Shown here piece by piece: positions 36,344 through 47,195 of a stretch of 64,000 nt of DNA. The notes beneath the pieces were generated by a model. It did not search any database, was not told the origin of the DNA, and saw only the letters and a list, made by a program, of their open reading frames with translations. Origin of the DNA: Stappia albiluteola (GTDB lineage Bacteria; Pseudomonadota; Alphaproteobacteria; Rhizobiales; Stappiaceae); contig NZ_JACFXV010000043.1 in NCBI RefSeq assembly GCF_014050225.1, forward strand, positions 1 to 64,000, given 5' to 3'. Positions within the stretch are counted from its first letter, which is position 1, and every line of letters begins with the position of its first letter. Made by a program: the position numbers and the translations under genes.

Positions 36344-38989
36344 CTATTGCAGGCTGCGGGACACGATATCCTGGACGTCGCGCGAAAGGTTCTGCTTTGC
36401 CTCGACCTTGCGCAAGGCCCGTTCCGCGGCGGCTCTGCGCACCGGTTCCAGCGCGCGCCACGAGCGGAAGGCGGATAGCAGCCGTGCGGCGACCTGCGGA
36501 TTGCGCTCGTCCAGTGCCAGAACCGTGTCGGCAACGAAGTCGAAGCCGGCTCCGTCAATCCGGTTGAACTGCGTCTGGTTGCCGGTGGCGAAGGCGCCGA
36601 TCAGGGCGCGCACCCGGTTCGGATTGCCGAAGGAAAAGGCGGGGTGCGCCGTCAGCGCCCGTATCTTGTCGAGCGTGTCGGCATGGCCGGCCGTCGCCTG
36701 CACGGTGAACCACTTGTCGATGGCCAGCGCGTGATTGCGATGGCGATCGTAGAAGCGGGACAGCGCGGCGTCCCTTCCTTCGAGCCCGGCATGCACGATC
36801 ATGTTCAGCGCGGCGTAGCGGTCGGTCATGTTGTCGGCAGCTTCGAAATGCTTCCGGACGAGGTCGCCTTCCGCGCCACCTGTCGCGTGGGCGAGATATT
36901 CCAGCAACGTATTGCGAAGCGCGCGAATGCCGGCCTGGGCCGCGGATGGCGAATAATTCTCGCCATCGCGCAGAGCTTCGAACTGCCGGCGAAAGGTGCT
37001 GCGCAGGCTGTCCGCCGTTGTCCGGCGCAGGTGGTTACGCGCCGCCGCCACGGCATCCGGATCGACGTCGGATCCGATCTCCCGGGCTATATCCGCTTCA
37101 CCCGGCAATTGCAGCGCGAGCGCCCGAAAGGCCGGATCCAGGCTTTCGTCGCCCGCAACGGATGCAAAAGCCTCGATAAGCTGGGGGTCGGCGTCGGGCG
37201 TGCGTCCCTCGACTGCGGCGGAGGCGCCGGCGATCAGGGCTTGCAAGGCAACGGTCTGCAACGCCTGCCAGCGATTGAACGGATCGCGGTCGTGGCGAGC
37301 GAGGAACAGCAGGTCGTCCTCGCCAAGATTGCTTTCCAGCAGCACGGGCGCGGAAAAGTTGCGCAGCAACGAGGGGATCGGCTTCACCGCGACATCGGAG
37401 ATGACAATCTTGTGCTCTGCCTCGGCAATGCGAAGCACGTCTCCTTCCACATCGACGCCGCCGATCCCGCCATATTCGAGATCCTCGCCGTTGGGCCCGA
37501 CAAGGCCGATGCGTAGCGGGATCGCCATCGGCTGCTTTTCCGGTTGGCGCGGGGTGGGAGGCACCTGCTGGCGAATGTGCATGACGAACTGGCGGGTGCC
37601 GGCGTCATAGCGGCTGTCGACATCGATGACCGGAGTGCCGGCCTGCTCGTACCACAGCGCGAACTGCGTCAGATCCTGACCGGAACTCTCGGCGAAACAG
37701 GATAGGAAGGCTTCAATCGTCGTCGCCTCGCCGTCGTGACGCCTGAAATAGAGCGCCATTCCGGCGGCGAATGCCTCATCCCCCAGGAAGGTCTTCAGCA
37801 TCCGCACCACTTCCGCACCCTTCTCGTAGACGGTCGCGGTGTAGAAGTTGTTGATCTCCTGATAGAGGCGCGGGCGCACGGGGTGGGCGAGCGGGCCCGC
37901 GTCTTCCGGAAACTGATGGGACTTCAGCAGCCGCACGTCGCTGATGCGCTTGACGGGGCGCGAGCGTTGATCGGACGAGAATTCCTGGTCGCGGAAGACG
38001 GTGAGCCCTTCCTTGAGGCAGAGCTGGAACCAGTCGCGGCAGGTGATACGGTTGCCGGTCCAGTTGTGGAAATACTCGTGGGCGATGACACCTTCAATGT
38101 TGGCATAGTCCTGGTCGGTCGCCGTGTCCGGATCGGCCAGGACGTATTTGTCGTTGAAGATATTGAGGCCCTTGTTCTCCATCGCGCCCATGTTGAAATC
38201 GGACACGGCGACGATGTTGAAAACGTCTAGATCGTATTCCAGGCCAAAGGCTTCTTCGTCCCAGCGCATGGAGCGCTTCAGGCAATCCATCGCCCAGCCG
38301 CAGCGCTCCTCGTTGCCGTGCTCGACATAGATCCCAAGCTTCACTTCGCGGCCCGAGGCAGTTGTGAAGCTGTCCTCGACCAGCGCGAGATCGCCGGCGA
38401 CCATTGCGAAGAGATAGCTCGGCTTGGGGTGAGGATCGTGCCAGACGGCGAAATGGCGGTCGGTTCCCGGCACGTCGCCGGTCGCGGTCAGATTGCCGTT
38501 GCCGAGAAGGACCGGCGCTTCCGTGCGCCGCGCTTCGATGCGGGTGGTATAGACGCTGAGAACGTCGGGCCGGTCGAGGAAATAGGTGATACGGCGGAAG
38601 CCCTCCGCCTCGCACTGGGTGCAGTAGGTATCGCTTGACCGGTAGAGCCCCATAAGCTTGCTGTTGGCGTCCGGATCGAGCTCCGTAACGATCTCCAGCA
38701 TGAACGGATCGGCGGGCGGAGCGACGATTTCGAGACGGTCCGGGGTTGCCTCGAACGCGTCGGCACCCAGCACGACGTCGTCGAGCTTCAGTCCGACAAG
38801 CTTCAGGTCGTCGCCGTCGAGCACCAGCGGCGTACCGGGCGCCGTGCCGTCGCGCCGGTTGACCGAAAGACGCGCGCGCACTTTCGCGGCTTTCGGAGCC
38901 AGACGGATATCGAGATCCACCTTGTCGATCGCATAGGCGGACGGCCGGTAATCTTCCAGGCGGATCTCAGCCGGCGTTTCTGTGCGCAT
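36344..38989 (-). CDS. pepN: Aminopeptidase N (M1 metallopeptidase)
   Basis: An 881-residue zinc aminopeptidase that removes N-terminal residues from peptides in the cytoplasm. It has the substrate-anchoring GAMENKGLNIF motif and the zinc site HEYFH at 304-308, with the downstream KEGLTVFRDQEF supplying the third ligand. A DUF3458-type Ig-like domain and C-terminal helical repeats follow (FSFGNPNRVRALIGAF). Its length matches E. coli PepN (870). It is transcribed alone on the minus strand. Confidence 0.95.
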   Translation of the reverse strand: MRTETPAEIRLEDYRPSAYAIDKVDLDIRLAPKAAKVRARLSVNRRDGTAPGTPLVLDGDDLKLVGLKLDDVVLGADAFEATPDRLEIVAPPADPFMLEIVTELDPDANSKLMGLYRSSDTYCTQCEAEGFRRITYFLDRPDVLSVYTTRIEARRTEAPVLLGNGNLTATGDVPGTDRHFAVWHDPHPKPSYLFAMVAGDLALVEDSFTTASGREVKLGIYVEHGNEERCGWAMDCLKRSMRWDEEAFGLEYDLDVFNIVAVSDFNMGAMENKGLNIFNDKYVLADPDTATDQDYANIEGVIAHEYFHNWTGNRITCRDWFQLCLKEGLTVFRDQEFSSDQRSRPVKRISDVRLLKSHQFPEDAGPLAHPVRPRLYQEINNFYTATVYEKGAEVVRMLKTFLGDEAFAAGMALYFRRHDGEATTIEAFLSCFAESSGQDLTQFALWYEQAGTPVIDVDSRYDAGTRQFVMHIRQQVPPTPRQPEKQPMAIPLRIGLVGPNGEDLEYGGIGGVDVEGDVLRIAEAEHKIVISDVAVKPIPSLLRNFSAPVLLESNLGEDDLLFLARHDRDPFNRWQALQTVALQALIAGASAAVEGRTPDADPQLIEAFASVAGDESLDPAFRALALQLPGEADIAREIGSDVDPDAVAAARNHLRRTTADSLRSTFRRQFEALRDGENYSPSAAQAGIRALRNTLLEYLAHATGGAEGDLVRKHFEAADNMTDRYAALNMIVHAGLEGRDAALSRFYDRHRNHALAIDKWFTVQATAGHADTLDKIRALTAHPAFSFGNPNRVRALIGAFATGNQTQFNRIDGAGFDFVADTVLALDERNPQVAARLLSAFRSWRALEPVRRAAAERALRKVEAKQNLSRDVQDIVSRSLQ

Positions 38990-39111
38990 GTTCTACTCCT
39001 CAACGGCAGATTGACCCCGACCGCTATCTCCTAGCCCCGGTGGCTGTGTCATGCCTTGATCCCGCTCATGGTGCGGATATCGAATGAAGATCCGCAGCCG
39101 GCTTTTTGCGA

Positions 39112-39942
39112 TTATTTCGACAACCCGGCAAGCCGCAACACTTCCAGCGTCAGATCGCTGTTAGCATCGGCGAGTGGCGCGATCACAGTGAAATGGTTGG
39201 CGCCGGGGCGGATATCGAGCCTGGTTTCCACGCCGTTGCGTCCCCAGCTATCGACGATTGTCCGGGACTGGCGCAGATATTCGGAAGATTCGTCGCCCCC
39301 GACGGCGGCTGTCAGGCGCGTCCCCTTCGGCGCGGGCGCCAGGAGCGGCGACTGGGCCGATGCCTCCTCGACGTCGAGGCCAAGCTTGTCGTTGACCGTC
39401 GTGCCGATCAGCGGCGCGAGTTCGAAAAGTCCTGAAAGGGCAAGGCCTGCCGTCACCAGATTTCTGGGCAGGCCGCGCGCTTCCCAGTCGGTTGCAAGCA
39501 GACAGGCCGTCAGGTGCCCGCCGGCGGAATGGCCGTAGGCGACGATGGGCCTGGAAAAGCGCCACCAGAGCGTGCAGGCGAGCTGGCGCAACTCGTCGGC
39601 GATATCGCCGATACGGACGTCCGGGCACAGATCGTAGGATGCCACCGCAACGTTGAGACCATGCGCCAATGGTCCGGCCGCCATATGGGAAAAGCTCTTT
39701 CCGTCCAGCGCCTGCCAATATCCGCCGTGAATGAAAAGGGCGGTGACCGGGGCCGCAGCGTCCCTGTCGGCGCGGAAGAGGTCGTACATCGTACGCCGCG
39801 TCCGACCGTAGGAGACATCGAGCTCGCTCGTGACGGACTCCCGGAAGGCCGCGGCATCCCTTTGCCAGCCGGCCATAATCTGAGGATGCTCGGGCACCCT
39901 TGCGCGGTTATTGTATTCGCTTTCGTAGTCGATGCCCGTCAT
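39112..39942 (-). CDS. Alpha/beta hydrolase, kynurenine formamidase-like
   Basis: A 276-residue cytoplasmic hydrolase. The oxyanion motif HGGYW and nucleophile elbow GHSAGGHLT, with PGANHF supplying the catalytic histidine, place it in the arylformamidase/HSL-like esterase group. SEYNNRARVPEHPQIM at the start also recalls these formamidases. No tryptophan-catabolism genes lie nearby, so the substrate is uncertain. Confidence 0.82.
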   Translation of the reverse strand: MTGIDYESEYNNRARVPEHPQIMAGWQRDAAAFRESVTSELDVSYGRTRRTMYDLFRADRDAAAPVTALFIHGGYWQALDGKSFSHMAAGPLAHGLNVAVASYDLCPDVRIGDIADELRQLACTLWWRFSRPIVAYGHSAGGHLTACLLATDWEARGLPRNLVTAGLALSGLFELAPLIGTTVNDKLGLDVEEASAQSPLLAPAPKGTRLTAAVGGDESSEYLRQSRTIVDSWGRNGVETRLDIRPGANHFTVIAPLADANSDLTLEVLRLAGLSK

Positions 39943-40123
39943 TCCGCCCTCAGCTTGTTCCCCGTCAAAGTCTTAGCCCTGAAGCCGGCGGGCGGACAAG
40001 CTGTAGATGCGATCCGCGCACCGGTGGGCGTTACAGGCCTTTGTAACGGCATTTGGCGGGCTTTGGCGGCAATTCGGCTATACTGTCATCGGGTGCCGGA
40101 TTTCGGCGGATAGGGAAGCATGA

Positions 40124-42016
40124 ATGGTGAAGGAAATCGCGTCAGCAAACGAACGGCGACGCAGCAGGCTGTCGCTGACCGCGCTCGTCGGGGCTGCGTT
40201 CGGGGGGCTCGTCACGCTTGCCGTCCTTATCGTGCTTTTCATGGCGGTGATGGCGAACCGCCAGAACACATTCTCGCTACTCAACGACAAGTCGATCCTG
40301 ATCACCCGTTCGCTGGCGAACCAGGTGCGGGAGAACCTCGATTCCGTTTCGCAGGCGGTCATTGCGCTCAAGCGCATGTTCGACGGCGGGCAGATTTCGG
40401 GAAGCGACTTCGACAGGATGAAGCTGGCACTGAACGGAGCGATCCTCGCCAATTCAGTCATCGACGTCATCGTCTATACCGATCTGGAGCAGAACGAATC
40501 CGGGATCTATCGCAGCGAGACCGGCAAGCTCTGGCCCTTCCAGCGCCAGGCCGGACCGGAGATTGCCCGTCTCTACGTCCTGCCGGATCTCGGCGTCGAT
40601 TCCCCCCCGACCTGGGGGCCGCTGACGGAGGTGCAGGGAAGGATCTATGCCAATATCACCGTGCCGCTCGTGCGTCACGACAAGCTGGTGGGATACCTGA
40701 CGGCGGCCGTTTCGACCCGCGAGATCGGTGACGCCGTGCGGCAGATGGATGAGAGTGACGACGAGACCGTTTTCATCATCAACGGCGACGACAAGGTGAT
40801 CGCCCACTCGGACCTGAACACGCTGCGCAAGGCCGAATCCGTGGAAGGACGTCTGCCGGCGGACGTCAAGGAACTCGGGGATCCGGTGCTTGCCCTTGCC
40901 AATGGCATGCCGACGCTGAATTCCTTCAAGGAGGCGGAGCTGGCCGGTGTCGACGTCCGGCGGGTGGACCTGCCGGAAAACGGCGATGCGTTCATCGTCA
41001 TGACTTCAAAGGTCGAGGGATATGGCCCCGAACCCTGGATCGTCGGCGAATATTTCCGAGCCACCAGCATCTCTCGCGAAATCAGCCGGCTGCGGGGTTC
41101 GCTGATCGTCGGCTTGTTCGCTGCGGCAATCTCGTTCCTGCTGGCGCTCTGGATGGCGCGGCGCGTCGCCAGGCCGCTCAAGGAGCTGTCGCAACGGGCC
41201 GGTTTCGTGGGAAAGCTCGAATTCGACCACGTGAGGCCGCTCGAGCGAAGCCGGGTGAGCGAACTCGACCAGGTGGCGCTCGCCTTCAACGCGATGGTCG
41301 TGGGCCTGAAGGCCATGAATACCTATGTCCCGCGCACGCTCTTCCGCAAGCTGATGCGCATCGGCCTTGGCGAGGCGACGCAGGCGCGGGAAGCGGATCT
41401 GACGATCATCTTCACCGATATAGCCGGCTTTACATCCTTGTCGGAGAACATGACCGCCGGCGAGACGGCGGCGATCCTGAACGAGCATTTCGCGCTCCTT
41501 GTCGCGGCGGTGGAGGCCGAGGGAGGGACGGTCGACAAGTTCATCGGCGACGGCATGCTGGCCTTCTGGGGAGCTCCGGACGCGCGGGCGGACCATGCGC
41601 AAGCCGCCCTGCGATCCTGCCTCAGGATGGCGGAAGCCGTGCACGAGGCGAACCGCAAGGCGAAGGAGGACGGCAAGGTGCCCATTCGCCTGCGCGTTGG
41701 GGTGCACAGCGGACATGCCGTTGTGGGCAACGTGGGGGCGCTCGACCGCTGGAACTATACGGTCGTCGGCGATGCGGTGAATGTCTGCTCCCGCCTGCAG
41801 GAGCTTGGCCGGGAAGTGGCGCCCGATGACGAGCTTGTCATTCTTGCCAGTGCTGATACGGTCCGCCGCGTGCCGGGGATCGAGGGCGTGGAGCCTGCCG
41901 GCTCCCATCATTTGCGCGGACGCAGGATGCGAATTGACGTCTGGCGCGTTGGATACGGGGCACGGGGGATGCTGGACGGGGCCGCCGGGGACGAACCGGC
42001 CGTAGGCGTTGCCTGA
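40124..42016 (+). CDS. Membrane sensor class III adenylate/guanylate cyclase
   Basis: A 630-residue protein. A span near residues 20-43 and a second near 328-350 (GLFAAAISFLLALWMARRVA) flank an extracytoplasmic Cache-like sensor domain of about 280 residues. HAMP follows, then a class III cyclase domain with metal-binding D432 (IIFTDIAGFTS) and D476 (FIGDGMLAFWG) and the NVGALDRWNYTVVGDAVN segment. It likely makes cAMP in response to a periplasmic ligand. Start ATG 40124 lies next to an out-of-frame ATG at 40120. Confidence 0.9.
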   Translation: MVKEIASANERRRSRLSLTALVGAAFGGLVTLAVLIVLFMAVMANRQNTFSLLNDKSILITRSLANQVRENLDSVSQAVIALKRMFDGGQISGSDFDRMKLALNGAILANSVIDVIVYTDLEQNESGIYRSETGKLWPFQRQAGPEIARLYVLPDLGVDSPPTWGPLTEVQGRIYANITVPLVRHDKLVGYLTAAVSTREIGDAVRQMDESDDETVFIINGDDKVIAHSDLNTLRKAESVEGRLPADVKELGDPVLALANGMPTLNSFKEAELAGVDVRRVDLPENGDAFIVMTSKVEGYGPEPWIVGEYFRATSISREISRLRGSLIVGLFAAAISFLLALWMARRVARPLKELSQRAGFVGKLEFDHVRPLERSRVSELDQVALAFNAMVVGLKAMNTYVPRTLFRKLMRIGLGEATQAREADLTIIFTDIAGFTSLSENMTAGETAAILNEHFALLVAAVEAEGGTVDKFIGDGMLAFWGAPDARADHAQAALRSCLRMAEAVHEANRKAKEDGKVPIRLRVGVHSGHAVVGNVGALDRWNYTVVGDAVNVCSRLQELGREVAPDDELVILASADTVRRVPGIEGVEPAGSHHLRGRRMRIDVWRVGYGARGMLDGAAGDEPAVGVA

Positions 42017-42299
42017 CGCTGGGTTATAAACCTGCAATTTCGCCGGCCACTTCTTGTATCCATTGATGAAACTGCGGCATAAAATTGATTAACATATCTA
42101 TGCTTTACAAAATCGGCGGCATGACCGGTAAGTAGGCGGGGAACAAACCGGCAGGCAAAGCCGGAAAGAGGGTGCGGGGAATTGGGCTTCGGGAGCCGGA
42201 GGATGCCGGTTCGCGTAACGCAGAGGAAGCCGGCCGTCCGGTCTTGCAGGCCCAGGGCCTGGGCAAGGTCGGCTGGTATCGCCGGGGAGGGCGGTTCGG

Positions 42300-44198
42300 G
42301 TGAATGTCCTGACGATCGACGGGCTGACCGTCGATTTCAAAACGGGCGAAGGCACGACACGCGCCGTGGAGGGAGTTTCCTTCTCGGTTCCTAGGAACCG
42401 TACGGTAGCGCTTGTCGGCGAATCCGGATCGGGCAAGACGGTCATTTCCCAGACCATCATGGGGCTGTTGCCGGCAAATGCGCGCATCGTCTCCGGCAGC
42501 GTGATGCTCAGCGATCCCGGTCTCGCGGGCGGCAAGCCGGTCGATATCGTTTCGCTCGACCCGTCGGGCCCAAAGATGCGCGCGATCCGCGGTGACCGCA
42601 TCGCCATCATCTTCCAGGAGCCGATGACGTCGCTGTCGCCGCTTCATACGATCGGCGACCAGATCGGCGAGGCGGCGGAACTCCACCGCAAGGTGGATTC
42701 CGCCCAGGCACGCGAACTGACGCGCGAGATGCTTCGGCTGGTCCGCTTTCCCGATCCCGCGCGCGCGCTCGATGCCTATCCGTTTGAATTGTCCGGCGGC
42801 CTGCGCCAGCGCGCCATGATCGCGATGGCCCTGATCTGCCATCCCGCCCTGCTGATTGCCGATGAGCCGACCACTGCCCTCGACGTCACGATCCAGGCGG
42901 AAATACTGAAGCTCATCAAGGACGTGCAGCAAGAGCTGCAGATGTCCGTGCTTGTGATCACCCACGATTTCGGCGTCGTTGCCAATCTCGCCGACGACGT
43001 GGTGGTGATCTATCACGGCCGGATCATGGAAAGCGGCAGCGCCCGCCAGCTCTTCGCCGATCCCCAGCACGACTACCTCAAGGCTTTGCTCAATGCGGTT
43101 CCACGCTTCACCATGAATGCGGGCGAGCGGCTGGTGCCCATCCGGCCGATCGAGCCGCATGCGGGCGGTTTTCTCGTCAAGGAGCGGCGAAAGGCGGTGG
43201 AGACCGGAAAGCCGCTGGTGCGGCTGGAGAACGTTTCCAAGAGCTTCATCACGCGCAAGGGCGGGCTGCTTGGTGCGAGGCCTCGCGAATTCCTGGCGCT
43301 GGACGACATCAACCTGACGATCAACCGGGGAGAATGCGTCGGCCTTGTGGGTGAATCCGGCTCGGGCAAGACGACGACCGCCAAGGCGATCCTCCGGGCG
43401 ATTTCCATCGATCGCGGGCGCATCTTGTATGATTGCGGAGACGGGCCGATCGATGTCGCCGCCATGAGGGGTGAGGTGCTGAAGGACTATCGCCGGCGCG
43501 TCCAGCTGATCTTCCAGGATCCGTTTTCCTCGCTCAATCCGCGCATGACGGTGAACGACATCCTGGTGGAGCCTTATATCATCCACCGCATCGGAACTGC
43601 CGAGGAACGGGCGGAGCGGGTGCGCGAACTCATGCGTCTCGTCGGTCTCGACCCGCGCTTTTTGCGCCGCTATCCGCATTCATTTTCCGGCGGCCAGCGT
43701 CAGCGCATCGGCATCGCGCGGGCGCTTGCGCTCAATCCGGAACTCATCTTGTGCGACGAACCGACTTCCGCGCTCGATGTCTCGGTGCAGGCGCAGATAT
43801 TGAACCTGCTGAAGGACCTGAAGTCGGAACTGGGTCTCACGTATCTTTTCGTCAGCCATAACCTTGCGGTGGTCAACTACATCTCCGACCGGATCGCGGT
43901 GATGTGCCGCGGGAGGATCGTCGAGGTCGGCCCGACGAAGGAAGTGGTGAGCGACCCGCTGCATCCCTACACCCAGGCCCTGCTGGCGGCCGTACCCGAG
44001 CCGGACCTGGATGCGAGGCTTGATTTCGAGGCGCTGGATGCCCGCAAGGCGTCGGAGCCCGCACTTTGGCCGGAGCCATTCCGCTTGACGGATGACGATG
44101 CCCCAACTCTCGTCGAACTCAGGCCAGGTCATTTCGCCTGCGCGCCGGGACTGGCCGATGGCGCCATGCCGGCCGCATTGATGGAGGCGGCACTATGA
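42300..44198 (+). CDS. Peptide-type ABC importer, dual ATP-binding protein
   Basis: A 632-residue protein with two complete ABC domains in one chain, like fused OppD-OppF. Each has Walker A GESGSGKT (first half about residue 40; second about 350), signature LSGGLRQR or FSGGQRQR, and Walker B with [11 protein letters not shown] or [11 protein letters not shown]-terminal oligopeptide-binding segments follow each ([28 protein letters not shown]). The start is GTG 42300. Its stop overlaps the binding-protein gene (ATGA), so the ATPase is first in the operon, which is unusual. Confidence 0.92.
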   Translation: MNVLTIDGLTVDFKTGEGTTRAVEGVSFSVPRNRTVALVGESGSGKTVISQTIMGLLPANARIVSGSVMLSDPGLAGGKPVDIVSLDPSGPKMRAIRGDRIAIIFQEPMTSLSPLHTIGDQIGEAAELHRKVDSAQARELTREMLRLVRFPDPARALDAYPFELSGGLRQRAMIAMALICHPALLIADEPTTALDVTIQAEILKLIKDVQQELQMSVLVITHDFGVVANLADDVVVIYHGRIMESGSARQLFADPQHDYLKALLNAVPRFTMNAGERLVPIRPIEPHAGGFLVKERRKAVETGKPLVRLENVSKSFITRKGGLLGARPREFLALDDINLTINRGECVGLVGESGSGKTTTAKAILRAISIDRGRILYDCGDGPIDVAAMRGEVLKDYRRRVQLIFQDPFSSLNPRMTVNDILVEPYIIHRIGTAEERAERVRELMRLVGLDPRFLRRYPHSFSGGQRQRIGIARALALNPELILCDEPTSALDVSVQAQILNLLKDLKSELGLTYLFVSHNLAVVNYISDRIAVMCRGRIVEVGPTKEVVSDPLHPYTQALLAAVPEPDLDARLDFEALDARKASEPALWPEPFRLTDDDAPTLVELRPGHFACAPGLADGAMPAALMEAAL

Positions 44199-46093
44199 TG
44201 CGCATGCTACGTCGTTTTCTCTTGTCGGCGGCCCTTTGCGCGACCGCGCTTTCAGCACCGGCCCTGGCGCTTGAGCTGAAAGAGACGCCGAGCCTTGCGG
44301 CCCGCGTCGGCAAGGACCTGCCGCCGGTTGCCGAGCGCGTGCCGGAAGAGATGCTCGTCGTCGACATGGAGGCGAGCGGTCGCAAGATCGGCAAGCAGGG
44401 CGGGACCATTGATACGATGATCGGACGCTCCAAGGACGTGCGGCTGATCAACGTGTGGGGCTATGCCCGCCTCGTCGGCTACAACGAAAAGCTGGAGCTC
44501 GTGCCCGATATCCTCCGCGACATCGAGGTGGAGGGCGACCGGGTCTTCACGCTGCATCTGCGCAAGGGGCACAAGTGGTCGGACGGGCATTCGTTCACCA
44601 CGGAAGACATCCGTTTCTGGTTTGAGGACGTGGCGACGAACGAGGAACTGCAGCCCACGGGCCTGCCACCGTTCATGCTGGCCGCCGGCAAGCCGCCGAA
44701 GATGGACGTGATCGACGAGACGACGGTTCGATTCGCCTGGGATGCGCCGAATCCGCTCTTCCTGCCGGAACTGGCGAAATCCCGTCCGCCCTTCATCTAC
44801 CGGCCGGCGCATTACCTGAAGCAGTTTCACGCCAAATATACGGACGAGGCCAAGCTGGCCAAACTCGCGGCGGCGCAGAAGGTGCGCGGCTGGGCTCCGC
44901 TCTTCAACAAGGCGGACGACATGTACAACCACGAGAATGACGACATTCCAACGCTTCAGCCATGGATGATGCAGTCGTCCGACGGCGACCGGCGTTTCGT
45001 GCTGACCCGCAATCCTTTCTACCACCGGGTAGACAGCGCCGGTCAGCAGCTTCCCTATGTCGACGAAGTGGTGATGACGGTCGCCGACAGCAAGATCATC
45101 CCGGCCAAGACGCAGGCGGGCGAAGCGAACCTGCAGGCCCGCAACATCGGCTTCTCCGACATCACCGTGCTGAAGCAGGGCGAGGCGCAGGCCGGCTACA
45201 CCACCTACCTCTGGCCGATCTCCAAGGGGGCGGAAATCTCGATCCTGCCGAACCTGACGACCAAGGATCCGGTGTGGCGGGAACTCAACCGCGACACGCG
45301 CTTCCGCCATGCCCTCTCGATGGCGATCGATCGCGACCTGATCAACAAGGTGCTCTATCTGGGTTTCGCCAAGCCGGGCAACGACACCGTGTTGCCGCTG
45401 AGCCCGCTCTACAAGGAAGAATACACGACCGCGTGGGCAAACTACGATCCGGATGCGGCCAATGCGCTGCTTGACGAGATCGGTCTGACGAAGCGCCGCG
45501 GCGACGGCATCCGCCTGCTGCGCGACGGGCGCCCGCTCGAAATCATCGTGGAAACGGCGGGCGAGGACCAGTCGCAACTCGATGCGCTCGAACTCGTTGC
45601 CGAAACCTGGAAGGAGGTCGGCGTCAAGCTCTTCGCCAAGCCGAGCCAGCGAGACACGATCCGCGACCGGGCATTGTCGGGCGATCTGGTCATGTCGGTC
45701 TGGTGGGGCTTCGAGAACGGTATTCCCACGCCCGACATGCCGCCTGAAGATTATGCGCCGACCCGCGGGGATTTCCTGTCGTGGCCGCTTTGGGGCGACA
45801 ATTACGAGACGGACGGCAAGTCGGGCGAGAAGCCGGATTGGGCGCCGGCCGAGCGGCTGATTTCGCTCTATGACGCGTGGCTGTCGTCGGCGTCCACGCA
45901 GGAGCGCGAGGCCATCTGGCGCGAGATGCTCGACATCCATGCCGCCGAAACGATCCATATCGGCCTGGTGTCGGGCGTACGCCAGCCGGTTGTGGTGAAG
46001 GGCCTGGAGAACGTGCCGAGCGAAGGCATCTACGGCTGGGATCCGGGCGCGCAGTTCGGCATCCACCGGATGGATGAGTTCTTCTTCAAGTGA
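44195..46093 (+). CDS. ABC importer periplasmic solute-binding protein, family 5
   Basis: A 632-residue extracytoplasmic binding protein with signal peptide (MLRRFLLSAALCATALSAPA). SBP_bac_5 features are DILRDIEVEGDRVFTLHLRK, WSDGHSFTTEDIRFWFED and FRHALSMAIDRDLINKV. At 632 residues it is longer than usual for oligopeptide binders (about 540). Substrate cannot be told: peptides, opines, or galactosides as in some rhizobial members of this family are all possible. Confidence 0.88.
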   Translation: MMRMLRRFLLSAALCATALSAPALALELKETPSLAARVGKDLPPVAERVPEEMLVVDMEASGRKIGKQGGTIDTMIGRSKDVRLINVWGYARLVGYNEKLELVPDILRDIEVEGDRVFTLHLRKGHKWSDGHSFTTEDIRFWFEDVATNEELQPTGLPPFMLAAGKPPKMDVIDETTVRFAWDAPNPLFLPELAKSRPPFIYRPAHYLKQFHAKYTDEAKLAKLAAAQKVRGWAPLFNKADDMYNHENDDIPTLQPWMMQSSDGDRRFVLTRNPFYHRVDSAGQQLPYVDEVVMTVADSKIIPAKTQAGEANLQARNIGFSDITVLKQGEAQAGYTTYLWPISKGAEISILPNLTTKDPVWRELNRDTRFRHALSMAIDRDLINKVLYLGFAKPGNDTVLPLSPLYKEEYTTAWANYDPDAANALLDEIGLTKRRGDGIRLLRDGRPLEIIVETAGEDQSQLDALELVAETWKEVGVKLFAKPSQRDTIRDRALSGDLVMSVWWGFENGIPTPDMPPEDYAPTRGDFLSWPLWGDNYETDGKSGEKPDWAPAERLISLYDAWLSSASTQEREAIWREMLDIHAAETIHIGLVSGVRQPVVVKGLENVPSEGIYGWDPGAQFGIHRMDEFFFK

Positions 46094-46169
46094 TGGCCAG
46101 ACGTATGGAGAACCGGCATATGGCGCCTGGCGCTGTAGGAAACATCGACAAGGCAAGGGGCACGGCGGG

Positions 46170-47195
46170 ATGATCTTCTATATCCTGCGCCGGCTCCTTG
46201 GCATGGTTCCGACGCTGCTGGTAATCAGCTTTCTCACCTTCTTCATCATCGAACTGCCGGCAGGCGATTATATCTCCAACCAGATCGCGGCGCTGAAGGC
46301 GACCGGCGAAAGCTCGTCGATCGCCAAGCTCGAATTCCTGCGCAAGGAATTTGCCCTCGATCGCCCGTTCCTGGAGCGCTACCTCGTCTGGGTCGGCTTG
46401 TGGCCCGGCCCGCACGGCTTTGACGGCCTGATCCAGGGCAACTGGGGCTGGTCGTTCGAATATGACAAGCCGGTGGCCGAAGTGGTCGGACCGACGATGC
46501 CGCTGACCATCGTGCTGAACGCGGCAACCATCCTCTTCGTTTATGTGGTCGCTTTCCCGATCGGCATCTATTCGGCGACCCGGCAGTATTCCTGGGGCGA
46601 CTACGGCTTCACCTTCCTCGGCTATATCGGCCTTGCAACGCCGAACTTCCTGCTCGGCCTCATCCTGCTTTATTTCTCCAACCGCTGGTTCGGCCTGTCG
46701 ATCGGCGGGCTGATGGATCCGCAATATATCGGCAAGCCCTGGAGTATGGGGAAGATGATGTCGGTGCTGGGGCATCTGATCGTGCCGACCATCGTCATCG
46801 GCACCGCCGGCACCGCGGCGATGATCCGGCGCCTGAGGGCCAATCTGCTCGATGAACTGCACCGCCAGTATGTGACGACGGCACGCGCCAAGGGCATGCG
46901 CGAAGCGCACCTGCTGGTGAAATATCCGCTGCGCATGGCGCTCAACCCCTTCATCGCCGATATCGGCAACCTGATCCCGTCGCTGGTCTCCGGCTCGGTG
47001 ATCGTCTCGGTGGTCCTCAACCTGCCGACGGTCGGGCCGGTGCTGCTCACCGCGCTGCAGTCGCAGGATCAGTTCCTCTCCGGGTTCATTCTCCTGTTCG
47101 TCGCGTTGTTGACGCTCTTCGGCATGCTGATCTCGGACCTGCTGCTGGCCGTGCTCGACCCGCGCATCCGCCTTGGCGGGAGGGCGGTGTCGTGA
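46170..47195 (+). CDS. ABC importer permease, DppB/OppB-like
   Basis: A 341-residue inner-membrane permease with the family N-terminus MIFYILRRLLGMVPTLLVIS, six spans and the EAA coupling loop in ARAKGMREAHLLVKYPLRMA. ATG 46170 is chosen because it begins exactly at the conserved N-terminus; the longer frame adds an unlikely Ser-rich segment. It overlaps the second permease by four bases. Confidence 0.92.
   Translation: MIFYILRRLLGMVPTLLVISFLTFFIIELPAGDYISNQIAALKATGESSSIAKLEFLRKEFALDRPFLERYLVWVGLWPGPHGFDGLIQGNWGWSFEYDKPVAEVVGPTMPLTIVLNAATILFVYVVAFPIGIYSATRQYSWGDYGFTFLGYIGLATPNFLLGLILLYFSNRWFGLSIGGLMDPQYIGKPWSMGKMMSVLGHLIVPTIVIGTAGTAAMIRRLRANLLDELHRQYVTTARAKGMREAHLLVKYPLRMALNPFIADIGNLIPSLVSGSVIVSVVLNLPTVGPVLLTALQSQDQFLSGFILLFVALLTLFGMLISDLLLAVLDPRIRLGGRAVS

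Noticed and set aside
42017-42299. AT-rich stretch with TTAA before the importer operon, considered as a CtrA box
   Set aside because: Only one TTAA half-site is present at the needed spacing.
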